From: Halomonas litopenaei
GTDB taxonomy: Bacteria > Pseudomonadota > Gammaproteobacteria > Pseudomonadales > Halomonadaceae
Direction: 5' to 3'
DNA: 64,000 bases
Assembly: GCF_003045775.1 (NCBI RefSeq)
Contig: NZ_PXNS01000005.1
Coordinates: 186,001 to 250,000 of the forward strand
Shown here: piece after piece, positions 18,414-28,585 of the stretch
Numbering within the stretch: the first letter of the stretch is position 1
Layout: every line of letters begins with the position of its first letter
Notes under the pieces: generated by a model
The model's database searches: none
What the model was told of the DNA's origin: nothing
The model's input: the letters and a program-made list of their open reading frames with translations, nothing else
Made by a program: the position numbers and the translations under genes

Positions 18414-18473
18414 CGTTTGTGAAAGGGGGCTCGCGCCGTCGGTGCTCGCCGTCCCGTGCCAACAGGAGATGAC

Positions 18474-18947
18474 ATGCACAAGGCTGCCAGCCAGATGTCC
18501 CCACGCGAGCACGCCATCGATCTGCTCGCTCGACGCGAATACGGCCGTGAAGAGCTGCGAGGGCGATTGCTGGCCAAGGGGCACGCCCTCGAGGACATTG
18601 AGCAGGCCCTGGAAGCGCTTGCCGATCAAGGCCTGCAGAGCGACCGGCGCTTCGCCGAGAGCTTTCTGCGCGGTCGGTTGATGCGTGGGCAGGGGCCGGT
18701 GAAGATGCTGGCGGAACTGGGCCAGAGGGGCGTCGATCGAGCGCTGGCCAGGGAGGCGCTGGCGGAACTGGAGCGCGAGGAGTCCGTCGACTGGTATCGA
18801 CTGGCCAGCGAAGCGCTGGAGCGGCGCTTCGGCCGAGAGCTGCCAGCGGATGCCAGGGAACGTGCTCGACGTGAACGCTTTCTGGCCGGGCGCGGTTTCG
18901 ACTTCGACCAGGTGCGCGAGGCGATACGGGCCCTCGGCGATGATTGA
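18474..18947 (+). CDS. recX: Regulatory protein RecX
   Basis: Inhibits RecA filament growth. 157 residues from ATG 18474, with AGGAG 5 nt upstream. It has the alpha-helical three-repeat RecX pattern: AIDLLARREYGREELRGRLLAKG, then DQGLQSDRRFAESFLRGRLMRGQGP, and a C-terminal RRERFLAGRGFDFDQVREAIRAL. Directly downstream of recA. Confidence 0.95.
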   Translation: MHKAASQMSPREHAIDLLARREYGREELRGRLLAKGHALEDIEQALEALADQGLQSDRRFAESFLRGRLMRGQGPVKMLAELGQRGVDRALAREALAELEREESVDWYRLASEALERRFGRELPADARERARRERFLAGRGFDFDQVREAIRALGDD

Positions 18948-19015
18948 ACCGCCGCCAGACGGGCCTTCTCGGATGCGGTTTTGCACGACCCACTTTAGTC
19001 GCTTGACAACTACGC

Positions 19016-19021
19016 TATAAT
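19016..19021 (+). promoter_or_regulatory. TATAAT box before alaS
   Basis: A perfect TATAAT 110 bp before the alaS start. A TTGACA lies only 7 bp upstream of it (19003-19008), too close to act as its -35; at normal spacing the -35 would be the poor CTTTAG. The boxes may belong to two offset promoters. Confidence 0.45.
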
Positions 19022-19130
19022 GTCCCCTTTTGCGACAGCCCCGGGTCGCGGTTTCATGCTCGGATGCTCCGGCGTGCCACGGCAGTGGGCCGGTTCGACG
19101 CGCTCTATCGCTCATCGCCACGGATATTTC

Positions 19131-21737
19131 ATGAAAAGCGCAGATATCAGACAGGCCTTTCTGAGGTTCTTCGAAGAACAGGGTCATACCCGCGTGCCGT
19201 CCAGTTCGCTGGTGCCGGGCAACGATCCGACGCTGTTGTTCACCAACGCCGGCATGGTGCCGTTCAAGGACGTCTTTCTCGGGCGTGACCCCAGGGACTA
19301 TGTGCGGGCTACCTCCTCCCAGCGCTGCGTGCGCGCCGGTGGCAAGCACAACGATCTGGACAACGTCGGTTACACCGCGCGTCATCACACCTTCTTCGAG
19401 ATGCTGGGCAACTTCAGCTTCGGCGACTACTTCAAGCGCGACGCCATCGGCTTTGCCTGGACCTTCCTGACCGAGGTGCTGGGACTGCCCAAGGAGAAGC
19501 TGTGGGTCACCGTCCACGTCAGTGATGATGAGGCCGAACGCATCTGGAAAGACGAGATCGGTATCGATCCCGAGCGCTTCTCCAAGCTGGACGAAGACAA
19601 CTTCTGGCAGATGGGCGACACCGGCCCTTGCGGTCCCAGCTCCGAGATCTTCTACGATCATGGCGCCGAGGTGTGGGGCGGCCCTCCCGGCAGTCCGGAG
19701 GAAGACGGTGATCGCTACATCGAGATCTGGAACCTGGTGTTCATGCAGTTCGATCGCGACGCCAGCGGCGAGATGAAGCCGCTGCCCAAGCCGTCCATCG
19801 ATACCGGCATGGGGCTGGAGCGCATCGCCGCGGTCATGCAGGGGGTCCACTCCAACTACGAGATCGACCTGTTCCAGAATCTGCTCAAGGCCGCCGCCGA
19901 GGCGACCGGTGCGAGCGACCTGGAGGCGCCGTCGCTGCGCGTGATCGCCGACCATATCCGTTCCTGTGCCTTCCTGATCGCGGACGGCGTGCTGCCTTCC
20001 AACGAAGGTCGTGGTTACGTGCTCAGGCGGATCATTCGCCGGGCAATCCGCCATGGTCACAAGCTGGGCGCCCAGGGAGCCTTCTTCCATCGCCTGGTGG
20101 CGGCGCTGGACGCCGAGATGGGCGAGGCCTACCCGGAACTGCGCCAGGCTCGCGCACAGATCGAGCGCGTGTTGCTGAAGGAAGAAGAGCAGTTCGCTCG
20201 CACCCTGGATCATGGCATGGGCCTGCTGGAGCAGGCGCTGGCCGCGCTCGACGGTGACACCCTGCCGGGCGAGACGGTGTTCAAGCTCTACGACACCTAC
20301 GGCTTTCCCTATGACCTCACCGCCGATGTCTGCCGTGAGCGTGGCGTCACCCTGGATGCCGAAGGCTTCGAGCGGGAGCTCGAGGCGCAGCGTGAGCGGG
20401 CCCGGGCGGCCAGCCAGTTCGGCGCCGAGTACAGCGCCACCATCGAGCTCGAGGGCCAGACCGAGTTCACCGGCTACGACCGCCTCGAGGACAACGCCAG
20501 GGTGGTCGCGCTCTATGACAGCGAAGGCAATGCGCTCGAGCGCCTGACGCCTGAGCATCCCGCCGTGGTGGTGCTGGACCGCACCCCCTTCTACGGCGAG
20601 TCCGGTGGCCAGGTCGGTGATACCGGCTACCTGAACGTCGAGGGCGGACGGTTCCTGGTCAAGGACACCCAGAAACAGGCGGGGCATCACCTGCATCAGG
20701 GGGTGTTGCTCGAAGGTGAGCTGGTGGTCGGCAGCGAGGTCACGCCCCAGGTGGACGAGAGCCTGCGTGCGGCGACGGTGCGTAACCACTCGGCGACCCA
20801 CCTGCTGCACAAGGCCCTGCGTCTGGTGCTGGGCGATCATGTCCAGCAGAAGGGCTCGCTGGTGACGCCTGAGCGCCTGCGTTTCGACTTCAGCCACTTC
20901 GAGGCAATGAGCGCCGAACAGCTCAAGGAAGTGGAGCGCCTGGTCAACCAGCAGGTGCTGGCCAATGCGCCGACCCGGATCGAGAGCATGACCCTCGATG
21001 AGGCCAAGGAGAAGGGCGCCGCTGCCCTGTTCGAGGCCAAGTACGCCGACAGCGTGCGGGTGCTGACCATCGGTGCCGATGACTTCTCCATCGAGCTGTG
21101 TGGTGGTACCCATGTGGCCCGCAGTGGCGACATCGGCTGCTGTCATATCGTCGCCGAGAGCGGCATCGCCTCAGGCGTGCGTCGGATCGAGGCGATCACC
21201 GGTGAGGGCGCGCTGGCCTACTTCGGCGAACAGGAGGCGCGCCTTGCGCGTGTGGCCGAGCGCCTCAAGGCCAAGCCCGAGCAGCTCGAGGAGCGCGTCG
21301 ACAGCCTGGTCGAGCGTAATCGCGGCTTGGAGAAGGAGCTCGAGCGGCTCAAGGCCAAGCTCGCCAGCGCCGCCGGCAGCGACATGCTGGCAAGCGCCAC
21401 TGAGGTCAAGGGCGTCAAGGTACTGGCGACGCACCTGGATGGCGTGTCGGGCAAGGAATTGCGTGGCGTGCTTGACCAGCTCAAGAACAAGCTTGGCTCC
21501 GGCATCATCGTGCTGGGGGTGGCCGACGAGGCCGCCGGCAAGGTCAGCCTGATCGCCGGGGTGACCGATGATCTGACCGCCAGGGTCAAGGCCGGGGAGC
21601 TTGTCAATCACGTCGCCGGGCAGGTCGGCGGCAAGGGCGGCGGTCGTGCCGACATGGCCCAGGCCGGCGGTAGCGACGTCAATGCACTGCCGGCGGCGCT
21701 GGAGAGCGTCCCGGCCTGGGTGGACGCCAAATTGTGA
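19131..21737 (+). CDS. alaS: Alanyl-tRNA synthetase
   Basis: Charges tRNA-Ala and edits mischarged Ser/Gly. 868 residues from ATG 19131 ([19 protein letters not shown]); the frame is open upstream but without homology. The class II core carries [16 protein letters not shown] and [18 protein letters not shown]. The editing domain has [11 protein letters not shown] and CGGTHV, the zinc-binding motifs. A coiled linker is followed by the glycine-rich C-Ala domain ([15 protein letters not shown]). A strong terminator follows. Confidence 0.98.
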   Translation: MKSADIRQAFLRFFEEQGHTRVPSSSLVPGNDPTLLFTNAGMVPFKDVFLGRDPRDYVRATSSQRCVRAGGKHNDLDNVGYTARHHTFFEMLGNFSFGDYFKRDAIGFAWTFLTEVLGLPKEKLWVTVHVSDDEAERIWKDEIGIDPERFSKLDEDNFWQMGDTGPCGPSSEIFYDHGAEVWGGPPGSPEEDGDRYIEIWNLVFMQFDRDASGEMKPLPKPSIDTGMGLERIAAVMQGVHSNYEIDLFQNLLKAAAEATGASDLEAPSLRVIADHIRSCAFLIADGVLPSNEGRGYVLRRIIRRAIRHGHKLGAQGAFFHRLVAALDAEMGEAYPELRQARAQIERVLLKEEEQFARTLDHGMGLLEQALAALDGDTLPGETVFKLYDTYGFPYDLTADVCRERGVTLDAEGFERELEAQRERARAASQFGAEYSATIELEGQTEFTGYDRLEDNARVVALYDSEGNALERLTPEHPAVVVLDRTPFYGESGGQVGDTGYLNVEGGRFLVKDTQKQAGHHLHQGVLLEGELVVGSEVTPQVDESLRAATVRNHSATHLLHKALRLVLGDHVQQKGSLVTPERLRFDFSHFEAMSAEQLKEVERLVNQQVLANAPTRIESMTLDEAKEKGAAALFEAKYADSVRVLTIGADDFSIELCGGTHVARSGDIGCCHIVAESGIASGVRRIEAITGEGALAYFGEQEARLARVAERLKAKPEQLEERVDSLVERNRGLEKELERLKAKLASAAGSDMLASATEVKGVKVLATHLDGVSGKELRGVLDQLKNKLGSGIIVLGVADEAAGKVSLIAGVTDDLTARVKAGELVNHVAGQVGGKGGGRADMAQAGGSDVNALPAALESVPAWVDAKL

Positions 21738-21745
21738 TCCCTCTG

Positions 21746-21781
21746 GGGTCGGGGGCTCGAGAGGGTCCCCGGCCCTTTTTT
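21746..21781 (+). terminator. alaS terminator
   Basis: Stem GGGTCGGGG (21746-21754) with CCCCGGCCC (21767-21775), one G-U pair, then six T. Confidence 0.88.
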
Positions 21782-21850
21782 CTGCCCTGACAAAACTTCG
21801 CAGAGACAACAGTTTCATTCATTGAATCCAACGAGCGAGGAAGACGGCAT

Positions 21851-23101
21851 ATGGCACTATACGTACAGAAGTTCGGTGGGACGTCGGTCGGCTCGGTGGA
21901 GCGCATCAAGGCCGTGGCCGAGAAGGTCAAGGGCTTCCGCGACCAGGGCCATCAGGTCGTGGTGGTGGTCTCCGCCATGAGCGGCGAGACCAACCGCCTG
22001 ATCGGGATGGCCAACGAGATCAACGACGAGCCGACCCCCCGTGAGATGGACATGCTGGTGTCCACCGGCGAGCAGGTGACCATCTCGCTGCTGGCGATGG
22101 CGCTGCACAAGCTGGACGTGCCGGCAACGTCCTACACCGGCTCTCAGGTCGGCATCATGACCGACAGCGCCCACACCAAGGCGCGTATCCAGCGCATCGA
22201 GACCGACGAGATGCGCGAAGACCTGGACGCTGGCCAGGTGGTGGTGGTCGCCGGCTTCCAGGGGGTCGATGAGGAAGGCAATATCACCACCCTGGGTCGT
22301 GGCGGCTCGGACACCACCGGTGTGGCGCTGGCGGCCGCGCTCAAGGCCGACGAGTGCCAGATCTACACCGATGTGGACGGCGTCTACACCACCGACCCGC
22401 GGGTCTGCTCCAAGGCCCAGCGCCTGGATTCGATCACCGTGGAGGAGATGCTGGAGCTTGCCAGCCTCGGCTCCAAGGTGTTGCAGATTCGCGCCGTCGA
22501 ATTTGCCGGCAAGTACAATGTTCCGCTGCGCGTGCTGTCCAGTTTCGAGGACGGCCCCGGCACCCTGATCGTTGCAGACTCCGAACAAGACGAGGATTCC
22601 ATGGAAGAACCGCTGATCTCAGGCATCGCCTTCACCGCCAACGAAGCCAAGCTGACCCTGCTCAACACGCCGGACGTGCCGGGCGTGGCCTCGCGCATCC
22701 TGGGCCCGATCGCCGACGCCAACATCGAGATCGACATGATCGTGCAGAACGTGGCGCCGGCCGGTGACTACACCGACTTCACCTTCACCGTAGCCAAGGG
22801 TGACTACAAGCAGACCATGCGCATCCTCGAGCAGCAGGTCATCCCCGATCTGGGCGGTGGCGAGTTGCGTGGCGACGATAATATCGCCAAGGTGTCTCTG
22901 GTAGGGGTGGGTATGCGCTCACACGCCGGGGTCGCCTCGAAGATGTTCCGCGTGCTGTCCGAGGAAAACATCAACATCCGCATGGTCTCGACCTCGGAGA
23001 TCAAGATCTCCGTGGTGATCGACGAGAAGCAGATGGAATTGGCAGTACGTGCGCTGCACAAGGCATTTGGTCTCGACAAGGCCGATATCGAGAGCGAATA
23101 A
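21851..23101 (+). CDS. lysC: Aspartokinase
   Basis: Phosphorylates aspartate, first step towards lysine, threonine, methionine and, in halophiles, ectoine. 416 residues. The kinase domain begins [18 protein letters not shown] and has [18 protein letters not shown] and [14 protein letters not shown]. The C-terminus holds two ACT regulatory domains, near residues 265-340 and 345-410. In this family the ACT part is often also translated from an internal start; ATG 22601 ([11 protein letters not shown]) with upstream GAGGA could be such a site. The order alaS-lysC-csrA-tRNA-Ser is conserved in pseudomonads. Confidence 0.97.
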   Translation: MALYVQKFGGTSVGSVERIKAVAEKVKGFRDQGHQVVVVVSAMSGETNRLIGMANEINDEPTPREMDMLVSTGEQVTISLLAMALHKLDVPATSYTGSQVGIMTDSAHTKARIQRIETDEMREDLDAGQVVVVAGFQGVDEEGNITTLGRGGSDTTGVALAAALKADECQIYTDVDGVYTTDPRVCSKAQRLDSITVEEMLELASLGSKVLQIRAVEFAGKYNVPLRVLSSFEDGPGTLIVADSEQDEDSMEEPLISGIAFTANEAKLTLLNTPDVPGVASRILGPIADANIEIDMIVQNVAPAGDYTDFTFTVAKGDYKQTMRILEQQVIPDLGGGELRGDDNIAKVSLVGVGMRSHAGVASKMFRVLSEENINIRMVSTSEIKISVVIDEKQMELAVRALHKAFGLDKADIESE

Positions 23102-23290
23102 GTTTCTCGGCGCGGCGCACACCTTCTACGCTTTAAGGAGTCCCCCTCGCCAATTCGGCCGGGGGCTTCCCTTAAACGGCACAATCAGGTGTCATGAGTC
23201 GCTAGTGCTCGCCACCAAGAAAGAGGGCACGTCGTCCGGAAGCGTGACGGCGTAGCGACTCACGTAACAAGTCTGAGAAGGAGATCAGTC

Positions 23291-23485
23291 ATGCTCATCC
23301 TGACACGCCGCGTCGGCGAAACCCTGATGATCGGGGACGATATCACCGTCACCGTTCTGGGGGTGAAGGGAAATCAAGTGCGTATCGGCGTGAATGCGCC
23401 CAAGGACGTTGCCGTCCACCGTGAAGAGATCTACCAGCGCATCCAGCGCGAGAAGGCTGACGATGGCGCTGCCGATGATGAGTGA
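23291..23485 (+). CDS. csrA: Carbon storage regulator CsrA/RsmA
   Basis: Homodimeric RNA-binding protein that recognises GGA motifs, usually in hairpin loops, and blocks or stabilises target mRNAs. 64 residues: [20 protein letters not shown], then [30 protein letters not shown]. Arg44 (VHREE), which contacts RNA in characterised CsrA, is present. Its leader has GGA at the ribosome site (GAAGGAG) and a second GGA about 45 nt upstream, consistent with self-repression. Candidate partners in this window are the RNA at 12240-12390, the RNA at 59915-60343 and the yqaE leader. Confidence 0.98.
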   Translation: MLILTRRVGETLMIGDDITVTVLGVKGNQVRIGVNAPKDVAVHREEIYQRIQREKADDGAADDE

Positions 23486-23570
23486 AGGTGGTGGCCGAGC
23501 GGAGAACTTTTTTCGCCTCGGGCTGGACAAAGGCCTTACGTCTCGGTAGGATACGCACCGTGCCGATGAG

Positions 23571-23665
<95 letters not shown>

Positions 23666-23746
23666 TTACGATGCATGTCGTGAAGCGGCTTCATGGGTAC
23701 CGATGATCAGGCATGTTGGATGCCTGGTGCATCAAGAGATTGATAC

Positions 23747-23823
23747 GCGCCCGTAGCTCAGCTGGATAGAGTACCTGACTACGAATCAGGTGGTCGGAGG
23801 TTCGAATCCTCCCGGGCGCGCCA
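23747..23823 (+). tRNA. tRNA-Arg (ACG), copy 1
   Basis: Acceptor GCGCCCG / CGGGCGC, anticodon stem CTGACTACGAATCAG with anticodon ACG (read as ICG), T-loop GGTTCGAATCC, encoded CCA. 77 nt. Confidence 0.97.
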
Positions 23824-23889
23824 TCTTCTCCCAGGTTGGATTCCGATAGTTTCCTGGAATACGACATCGCAATGAGTTTCATTGCCTAC

Positions 23890-23966
23890 GCGCCCGTAGC
23901 TCAGCTGGATAGAGTACCTGACTACGAATCAGGTGGTCGGAGGTTCGAATCCTCCCGGGCGCGCCA
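23890..23966 (+). tRNA. tRNA-Arg (ACG), copy 2
   Basis: Identical to the copy at 23747-23823, 66 bp downstream of it, with encoded CCA and anticodon ACG. The spacers differ, so the two are a maintained gene pair rather than a fresh duplication of the whole block. Confidence 0.97.
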
Positions 23967-23973
23967 GATTTAG

Positions 23974-24000
23974 ACCCGCTCTCTTCGGAGGGCGGGTTTT
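23974..24000 (+). terminator. Terminator of the tRNA operon
   Basis: A 10-bp stem ACCCGCTCTC / GAGGGCGGGT (one G-U pair) closing a TTCG tetraloop, then TTTTCTGTTT. Confidence 0.92.
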
Positions 24001-24151
24001 CTGTTTCCTGCCAAGTTTCCTGTCCAGTTTCGTGCTGACCGGCTGGCTACTACTGCCGGTTGCGATCGTTTAGGCGCCTGTCGCGAGATGGGCGCCTTTT
24101 TTTATGCTGTTTCCTGCCAAGTTTCCTGTCCAGTTTCGTGCTGACCGGCTG
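24001..24151 (+). repeat. 45-bp direct repeat flanking a second terminator
   Basis: A 45-bp sequence beginning CTGTTTCCTGCCAAGTTTCC and ending GTGCTGACCGGCTG occurs at 24001-24045 and again, identically, at 24107-24151. Each copy starts just after the T-tract of a terminator. Within the copy the sequence has a 12-bp rhythm (GTTTCCTGCCAA, GTTTCCTGTCCA, GTTTCGTGCTGA). It may be the footprint of a duplication or excision next to the tRNA-Arg genes. Confidence 0.8.
24072..24103 (+). terminator. Second terminator downstream of the tRNAs
   Basis: AGGCGCC (24072-24078) pairs with GGCGCCT (24091-24097) over a 12-nt loop, followed by a seven-T tract. Confidence 0.85.
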
Positions 24152-24203
24152 ACCGGCTGACCGGCTGACCGGCTGACCGGCTGACCGGCTGACCGGCTGA
24201 CCG
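24140..24203 (+). repeat. Eight perfect tandem copies of GCTGACCG
   Basis: The octamer GCTGACCG is repeated exactly eight times (64 bp), starting inside the second copy of the 45-bp repeat, whose last bases provide the seed unit. This looks like slipped-strand expansion. It is intergenic, about 100 bp before the DUF1989 gene. Confidence 0.97.
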
Positions 24204-24305
24204 GCGTCGATTCTTTATGAACGGTGCTGTGTCGAGCGTCGGTCGTTGTCTCCCCTGGCCTGGTCTAGGCTGAAGCCTGACATTCACGCATCGGGAGGGT
24301 GGCGC

Positions 24306-25172
24306 ATGGGCGGCAAGGTGGCGGCGGCGTATCAGGCGACCAGGGGGTCAGTGCTCGACGTGGATCGCGCCTTCTATGACGGCCTGACCGAGCGGGCGGG
24401 GAGGCGGCGGCGGGTGGCCAGTCACCGGGTACCGATTCGTGATGGACTCGCCTGGGAGGTCAAGGCGGGGCAGGTCTTTCGCATCGCCATCGTCGATGGC
24501 GCCCAGGTCGGTGACTTCAACATGTGGCATCGCCATGACCCGCGCGAGCGCATGTGGGCCTCGCGCACCCGTCAGCTGCAGCGGGCCCATGTCAGCACCT
24601 ACGACAGGCTGTGGTCGACGCTGCCCTTTCTGCGCCCCATGGCCACCATCATCGACGACACCCTGGCAGGCTATGGTGAGGACGCCGAAGGCGGGCGCGT
24701 GCATGACCTGCTGGGAACCCGCTGTGATCCCTACGTCAATCGCCTGTTGACCGGCGAGGACTTCGACTTTCACTGCCATTCCAACCTGGTGAGGGCGGTC
24801 GCGCCCTGGGGGTTGACCGAGTTTGACGTGCATGACGTGCTCAATGTCTTCCAGTGCACCGGGCTCAACGACGATGACCAGTACTTCATGAAGGCCTGCC
24901 CGGCGCGGCCTGGGGACTATCTTGAGCTGTTTGCCGAGATCGACCTGTTGTGCGCGCTGTCCTGCTGTCCCGGTGGCGATCTGTCGGTGGATCTATGGGG
25001 GCCGGACGCCAGGGATCCGCTGTCCACCTGCCACCCCTTGGCGGTGGAAGTGTTCGAGGTCGAGTCCGAGCGGCTGGCGCAGTGGCAGCCGCCCGAATCT
25101 CCGGCCTATGCAGGCGGCCATGGGCGGCGTGATCCCGATGTGGATTGGGCCGATCTCAAGGACAAGAGCTAG
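24306..25172 (+). CDS. DUF1989 / urea carboxylase-associated family protein
   Basis: 288 residues from ATG 24306, with GGGAGGG upstream. The domain is recognisable by GQVFRIAIVDGAQVGDFNMW, then HVSTYDRLWSTLPFLRPMATIIDDT, the Cys/His block DFHCHSNLVRA and FQCTGLNDDDQYFMKACPARPGDYLELFAEIDLLCALSCCPGGD. The Cys/His residues probably bind a metal. Relatives often sit beside urea carboxylase or transporter genes, but none are here, so the substrate is unknown. It could be monocistronic; dusC is convergent. Confidence 0.85.
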   Translation: MGGKVAAAYQATRGSVLDVDRAFYDGLTERAGRRRRVASHRVPIRDGLAWEVKAGQVFRIAIVDGAQVGDFNMWHRHDPRERMWASRTRQLQRAHVSTYDRLWSTLPFLRPMATIIDDTLAGYGEDAEGGRVHDLLGTRCDPYVNRLLTGEDFDFHCHSNLVRAVAPWGLTEFDVHDVLNVFQCTGLNDDDQYFMKACPARPGDYLELFAEIDLLCALSCCPGGDLSVDLWGPDARDPLSTCHPLAVEVFEVESERLAQWQPPESPAYAGGHGRRDPDVDWADLKDKS

Positions 25173-25224
25173 GCGCTGCTCCGATCGGATTCCTCTCCGG
25201 GAGGGGAGGTTGGCCTGCCTATCC

Positions 25225-26316
25225 CTATTGGGCGGCGGCGACTGCCTCGCTTCGGTGCTTGGGTGAGGTGAGATTCTGGCGCAGTGTGGCGTCAGGTGCG
25301 GTTTCTGGCGCTGCGTCTGATTCGATGCGCTGGGCGCCGAGCCCCGCAAGGAATTCATCGAGATCGGTGATGCGGCGCAGGGCCTGAAAGCGGGAGGCGG
25401 CCTCGCGGTCGCGCGCCTTCATGTGGTTCATCCACTGCTTTAGTAGCGATACCACCACTTTTGCCGGGAGTGTGGTACGCTGCATTGCAGCATAGGACGT
25501 CAGGATACCGGCTCGCTGGGCCCATGTCGTGGCCGGCAGGCGCTCTCCGGTGCGCTGCCAGTGGCGGATGCGCGGGGCGAGTTTCGGGTCGGCCAGGGCG
25601 CCGCGGCCAAGCATGACGTCGCGACAGCCGGACAGGGTGCGTGCCTTCCAGTAGTCCTCGAGGGTCCAGATGTCGCCGTTGGCGACGACCGGGATGCGCA
25701 GGCGCTGGTTGATGCGGCCGATCCACTCCCAATGGGCCGGCGGGCGATAGCCCTCGTCCCGGGTGCGGGCATGGACCACCAGTTGGGTGGCGCCGGCGGC
25801 CTCGGCGGCCAGGGCGCAGTCCAGCGCCCGGCGGCGGTCGGAGAAGCCCAGGCGGATCTTGGCGGTGACCGGGATGCTGTCGCCCACGGCGCGGTGGACG
25901 GCGTCCACGGCACGCTCCAGGCGTCGCGGATCGCGCAACAATGAGGCGCCGCCGTCATGGCGGTTGACCAGCTTGGCTGGGCAGCCGAAGTTCAAGTCCA
26001 GGCTGATGGCGCCGAGGCGCAGCGCTTGGCGGGCATTGGCGGCCAGGGCGTCGGGGTCGGAGCCGAGCAGTTGCAGGTGCACCGGGATGTGGTTGGGGGT
26101 GATGACGCCCTCGGTCGCCAGTTCCGGGCAGTGCTTGTAGAACACTCGAGGCGGCAGGCGCGCGTCCACCACCCGTACGAACTCGGTGACCGTCCAGTCG
26201 AAGCCGGCGTCACGGGTCAGCAGGTCGCGGGTGTGGGCGTCGATCACGCCCTCCATGGGCGCGAGCCCGATGCGACCTTCGTCTAACCCCTGTTTATGTA
26301 GTAATTTAACAACCAA
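25225..26316 (-). CDS. dusC: tRNA-dihydrouridine synthase, DusC type
   Basis: FMN enzyme that reduces a uridine in the tRNA D-loop (U16 in E. coli DusC). Recognised by IGLAPMEGVIDAHTRDLLT, TEFVRVVDARLPPRVF (the ITEFVRV type marks DusC), LDLNFGCPAKLVNRHDGGASLL with the catalytic Cys, and VVANGDIWTLEDYW. The start is uncertain: homology begins 17 codons after TTG 26316, which has AAAGG 8 bp upstream. ATG 26370 is in frame but lacks a ribosome site. The C-terminus has a variable tail of roughly 30 residues beyond the conserved helical domain. Confidence 0.9.
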   Translation of the reverse strand: MVVKLLHKQGLDEGRIGLAPMEGVIDAHTRDLLTRDAGFDWTVTEFVRVVDARLPPRVFYKHCPELATEGVITPNHIPVHLQLLGSDPDALAANARQALRLGAISLDLNFGCPAKLVNRHDGGASLLRDPRRLERAVDAVHRAVGDSIPVTAKIRLGFSDRRRALDCALAAEAAGATQLVVHARTRDEGYRPPAHWEWIGRINQRLRIPVVANGDIWTLEDYWKARTLSGCRDVMLGRGALADPKLAPRIRHWQRTGERLPATTWAQRAGILTSYAAMQRTTLPAKVVVSLLKQWMNHMKARDREAASRFQALRRITDLDEFLAGLGAQRIESDAAPETAPDATLRQNLTSPKHRSEAVAAAQ

Positions 26317-26443
26317 AACTGCTACCTTTAGACCATGGTGCTGTGCCGGGGATGTGGCAGGGTATAGCATCAAAATTTTTGCGCAAGCCGTATGATCCAG
26401 AAAGATCAAGGCAACTTTGGCGCTACAACGCGGAGGATCCCGC

Positions 26444-26692
26444 ATGCAAGACACTCAGTTGCTCAACGAGGGCCTCAGCCTGATGGCGCTCGGCATGGGT
26501 TTTGTTTTTGTTTTTCTTACGGTGCTGGTGATCACCACCACGCTGATGTCTCGTGTCATCGGTCGCTACTTTCCCGAACCGGTGCCGGTCGAGGCGCCCA
26601 AGCGCGGGGCGGCACCCGCCGCGCCGGGCCAGGACGATGCGGTGATGGCGGCGATCTCGGCCGCGGTTCACCGCTACCGCCAGCGTCGCTGA
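26444..26692 (+). CDS. oadG: Oxaloacetate decarboxylase gamma subunit
   Basis: 82 residues from ATG 26444 with GGAGGA upstream. One membrane helix (MALGMGFVFVFLTVLVITTTLM, split around residue 22) is followed by a Pro/Ala linker and a short C-terminal tail, DDAVMAAISAAVHRYRQRR, typical of the assembly subunit that joins OadA to OadB. First gene of the oadGAB operon, divergent from dusC; the AT-rich stretch 26285-26345 probably carries promoters for both. Confidence 0.93.
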   Translation: MQDTQLLNEGLSLMALGMGFVFVFLTVLVITTTLMSRVIGRYFPEPVPVEAPKRGAAPAAPGQDDAVMAAISAAVHRYRQRR

Positions 26693-26764
26693 GGTCGTCC
26701 GTACCAGGCGACGACCCTGACCGTGAATTTCGACAAAGCGCTTCATAACGATAAGGACCCAGCC

Positions 26765-28576
26765 ATGAGCGAATCTGCACGCCCGCTAGGCATCACCGAT
26801 GTCGTGCTACGCGACGCCCATCAGTCTCTGTTTGCCACCCGCATGCGTATCGACGACATGCTGCCCATCGCCGAGAAGCTCGACAAGATCGGCTTCTGGT
26901 CGCTGGAATCCTGGGGCGGCGCCACCTTTGACGCCTGTATCCGCTACCTCGGCGAAGATCCGTGGGAGCGGATACGGGCGTTGAAGGAAGCCATGCCCAA
27001 TACGCCCCAGCAGATGTTGCTGCGGGGCCAGAACCTGTTGGGCTATCGCCACTATGCCGATGACGTGGTCGACCGCTTCGTCGAGCGCGCCAAGACCAAC
27101 GGGGTCGATGTCTTCCGCGTGTTCGATGCGATGAACGACCCACGTAACCTCGAGCGTGCGATCCAGGCGGTCAAGGCCAACGATGGCCATGCTCAGGGTA
27201 CCATCTCCTACACCAAGAGCCCGGTGCACACCCTGGATAGCTGGGTGGAATTAGCCAAGTCCATCGCCGACATGGGCGCCGACTCCCTGGCGATCAAGGA
27301 CATGGCGGGGCTTCTGACTCCCTATGACGCCTTCGAGCTTGTCACCAAACTCAAGTCGGCGCTGAATATTCGCATCCATCTGCACTGCCACGCCACTACC
27401 GGGCTTTCATCGGCGACCGCGCTCAAGGCCGCCGAGGCAGGCGTCGACAACGTCGATACCGCCATCTCCTCGATGTCGATGACCTACGGCCACAGCCCCA
27501 CCGAATCGCTGGTGGCGATGCTCAAGGACACCGAGCGCGATACCGGCCTGGACCTGGAGGCCCTGGAAGATATCGCCGCCTATTTCCGTGAGGTGCGCAA
27601 GAAGTACGCCGCTTTCGAGGGCTCGCTCAAGGGTATCGACTCGCGCATTCTGGTGGCCCAGGTGCCGGGCGGCATGCTCACCAACATGGAAGGCCAGTTG
27701 AAGGAGCAGGGCGCCGGTGATCGTCTCGACGAGGTGCTCAAGGAGATTCCCCGGGTCCGTGAAGACCTCGGCTATATTCCGCTGGTGACCCCCACCTCCC
27801 AGATCGTCGGCACCCAGGCGGTGATGAACGTGATGATGGGGGAGCGCTACAAGTCCATCTCCAAGGAGGTGCAGGCGCTGCTCAAGGGCGAGTACGGCGC
27901 TGCGCCGGCGGACTTCGACAGCGAATTGCAGAGCCGGGTGCTGGACGGTGCCTCGCCGATCACCGAGCGTCCCGCGGATCGACTGGATCCCGAGATGTCG
28001 CGGTTGACCGATGAGCTGGCCGCCAAGGCCAAGGATGACGGCATCCGTCTGGCCGAAGGCGAGCGTCAGGTAGACGACGTTCTGACCTACGCACTGTTCC
28101 CGCAGATCGGGCTCAAGTTCCTCAAGAACCGTGACAACCCCGACGCCTTCGAACCCGCGCCCAGTGTCGAGGCGGCGACGCCCGCTGCGCCCGCCAAGGC
28201 GACGGCGGCCAAGGCTGGTACCGCCGGACCCGAGACCTACACCGTCAAGGTCAACGGCACCGCCTACGTGGTCGAGGTCGCCGAGGGTGGCGACATTTCC
28301 CAGGTCAAGGAAGCGCCCGCCGCTGGCTCTTCTGACGCTGCACCGGCGGCGCCGGCAGCTTCCTCCGGCGAGACCATCGATGCACCGCTGGCCGGCAACA
28401 TCTTCAAGGTCAACGTCAAGCCCGGCGACAGCGTGGCCGAGGGTGACGTGGTGGTCATCCTCGAGGCGATGAAGATGGAGACCGAGGTCCGCGCTGCCGC
28501 TGCCGGCACCGTGTCTGACGTCCAGGTCGCCGAGGGCGACAGCGTCTCCGTCGGCGACACCCTGATCGTGCTTTAA
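26765..28576 (+). CDS. oadA: Oxaloacetate decarboxylase alpha subunit
   Basis: Transfers the carboxyl group of oxaloacetate to biotin. 603 residues from ATG 26765 (AAGGA upstream). The carboxyltransferase domain opens with [21 protein letters not shown] and has the metal-site block [14 protein letters not shown]. After a Pro/Ala-rich linker (about 470-530) the biotinyl domain carries the EAMKMET motif, with biotin on Lys570. OadB then decarboxylates carboxybiotin and exports sodium, fitting a salt-adapted organism. Confidence 0.97.
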   Translation: MSESARPLGITDVVLRDAHQSLFATRMRIDDMLPIAEKLDKIGFWSLESWGGATFDACIRYLGEDPWERIRALKEAMPNTPQQMLLRGQNLLGYRHYADDVVDRFVERAKTNGVDVFRVFDAMNDPRNLERAIQAVKANDGHAQGTISYTKSPVHTLDSWVELAKSIADMGADSLAIKDMAGLLTPYDAFELVTKLKSALNIRIHLHCHATTGLSSATALKAAEAGVDNVDTAISSMSMTYGHSPTESLVAMLKDTERDTGLDLEALEDIAAYFREVRKKYAAFEGSLKGIDSRILVAQVPGGMLTNMEGQLKEQGAGDRLDEVLKEIPRVREDLGYIPLVTPTSQIVGTQAVMNVMMGERYKSISKEVQALLKGEYGAAPADFDSELQSRVLDGASPITERPADRLDPEMSRLTDELAAKAKDDGIRLAEGERQVDDVLTYALFPQIGLKFLKNRDNPDAFEPAPSVEAATPAAPAKATAAKAGTAGPETYTVKVNGTAYVVEVAEGGDISQVKEAPAAGSSDAAPAAPAASSGETIDAPLAGNIFKVNVKPGDSVAEGDVVVILEAMKMETEVRAAAAGTVSDVQVAEGDSVSVGDTLIVL

Positions 28577-28585
28577 GGACCTCCC

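Noticed and set aside
19003-19021. TTGACA and TATAAT before alaS as one promoter
   Set aside because: The spacer is only 7 bp, too short for sigma-70; listed as a lone -10 box instead.
23691-23882. Minus-strand frame reading GRIRTSDHLIRSQVLYPAELR
   Set aside because: It is the antisense of tRNA-Arg, a well-known spurious protein in annotation; the tRNA on the plus strand explains it.
24140-24203. CRISPR-like array
   Set aside because: The octamers are contiguous, with no spacers and no cas genes; it is a simple tandem repeat.
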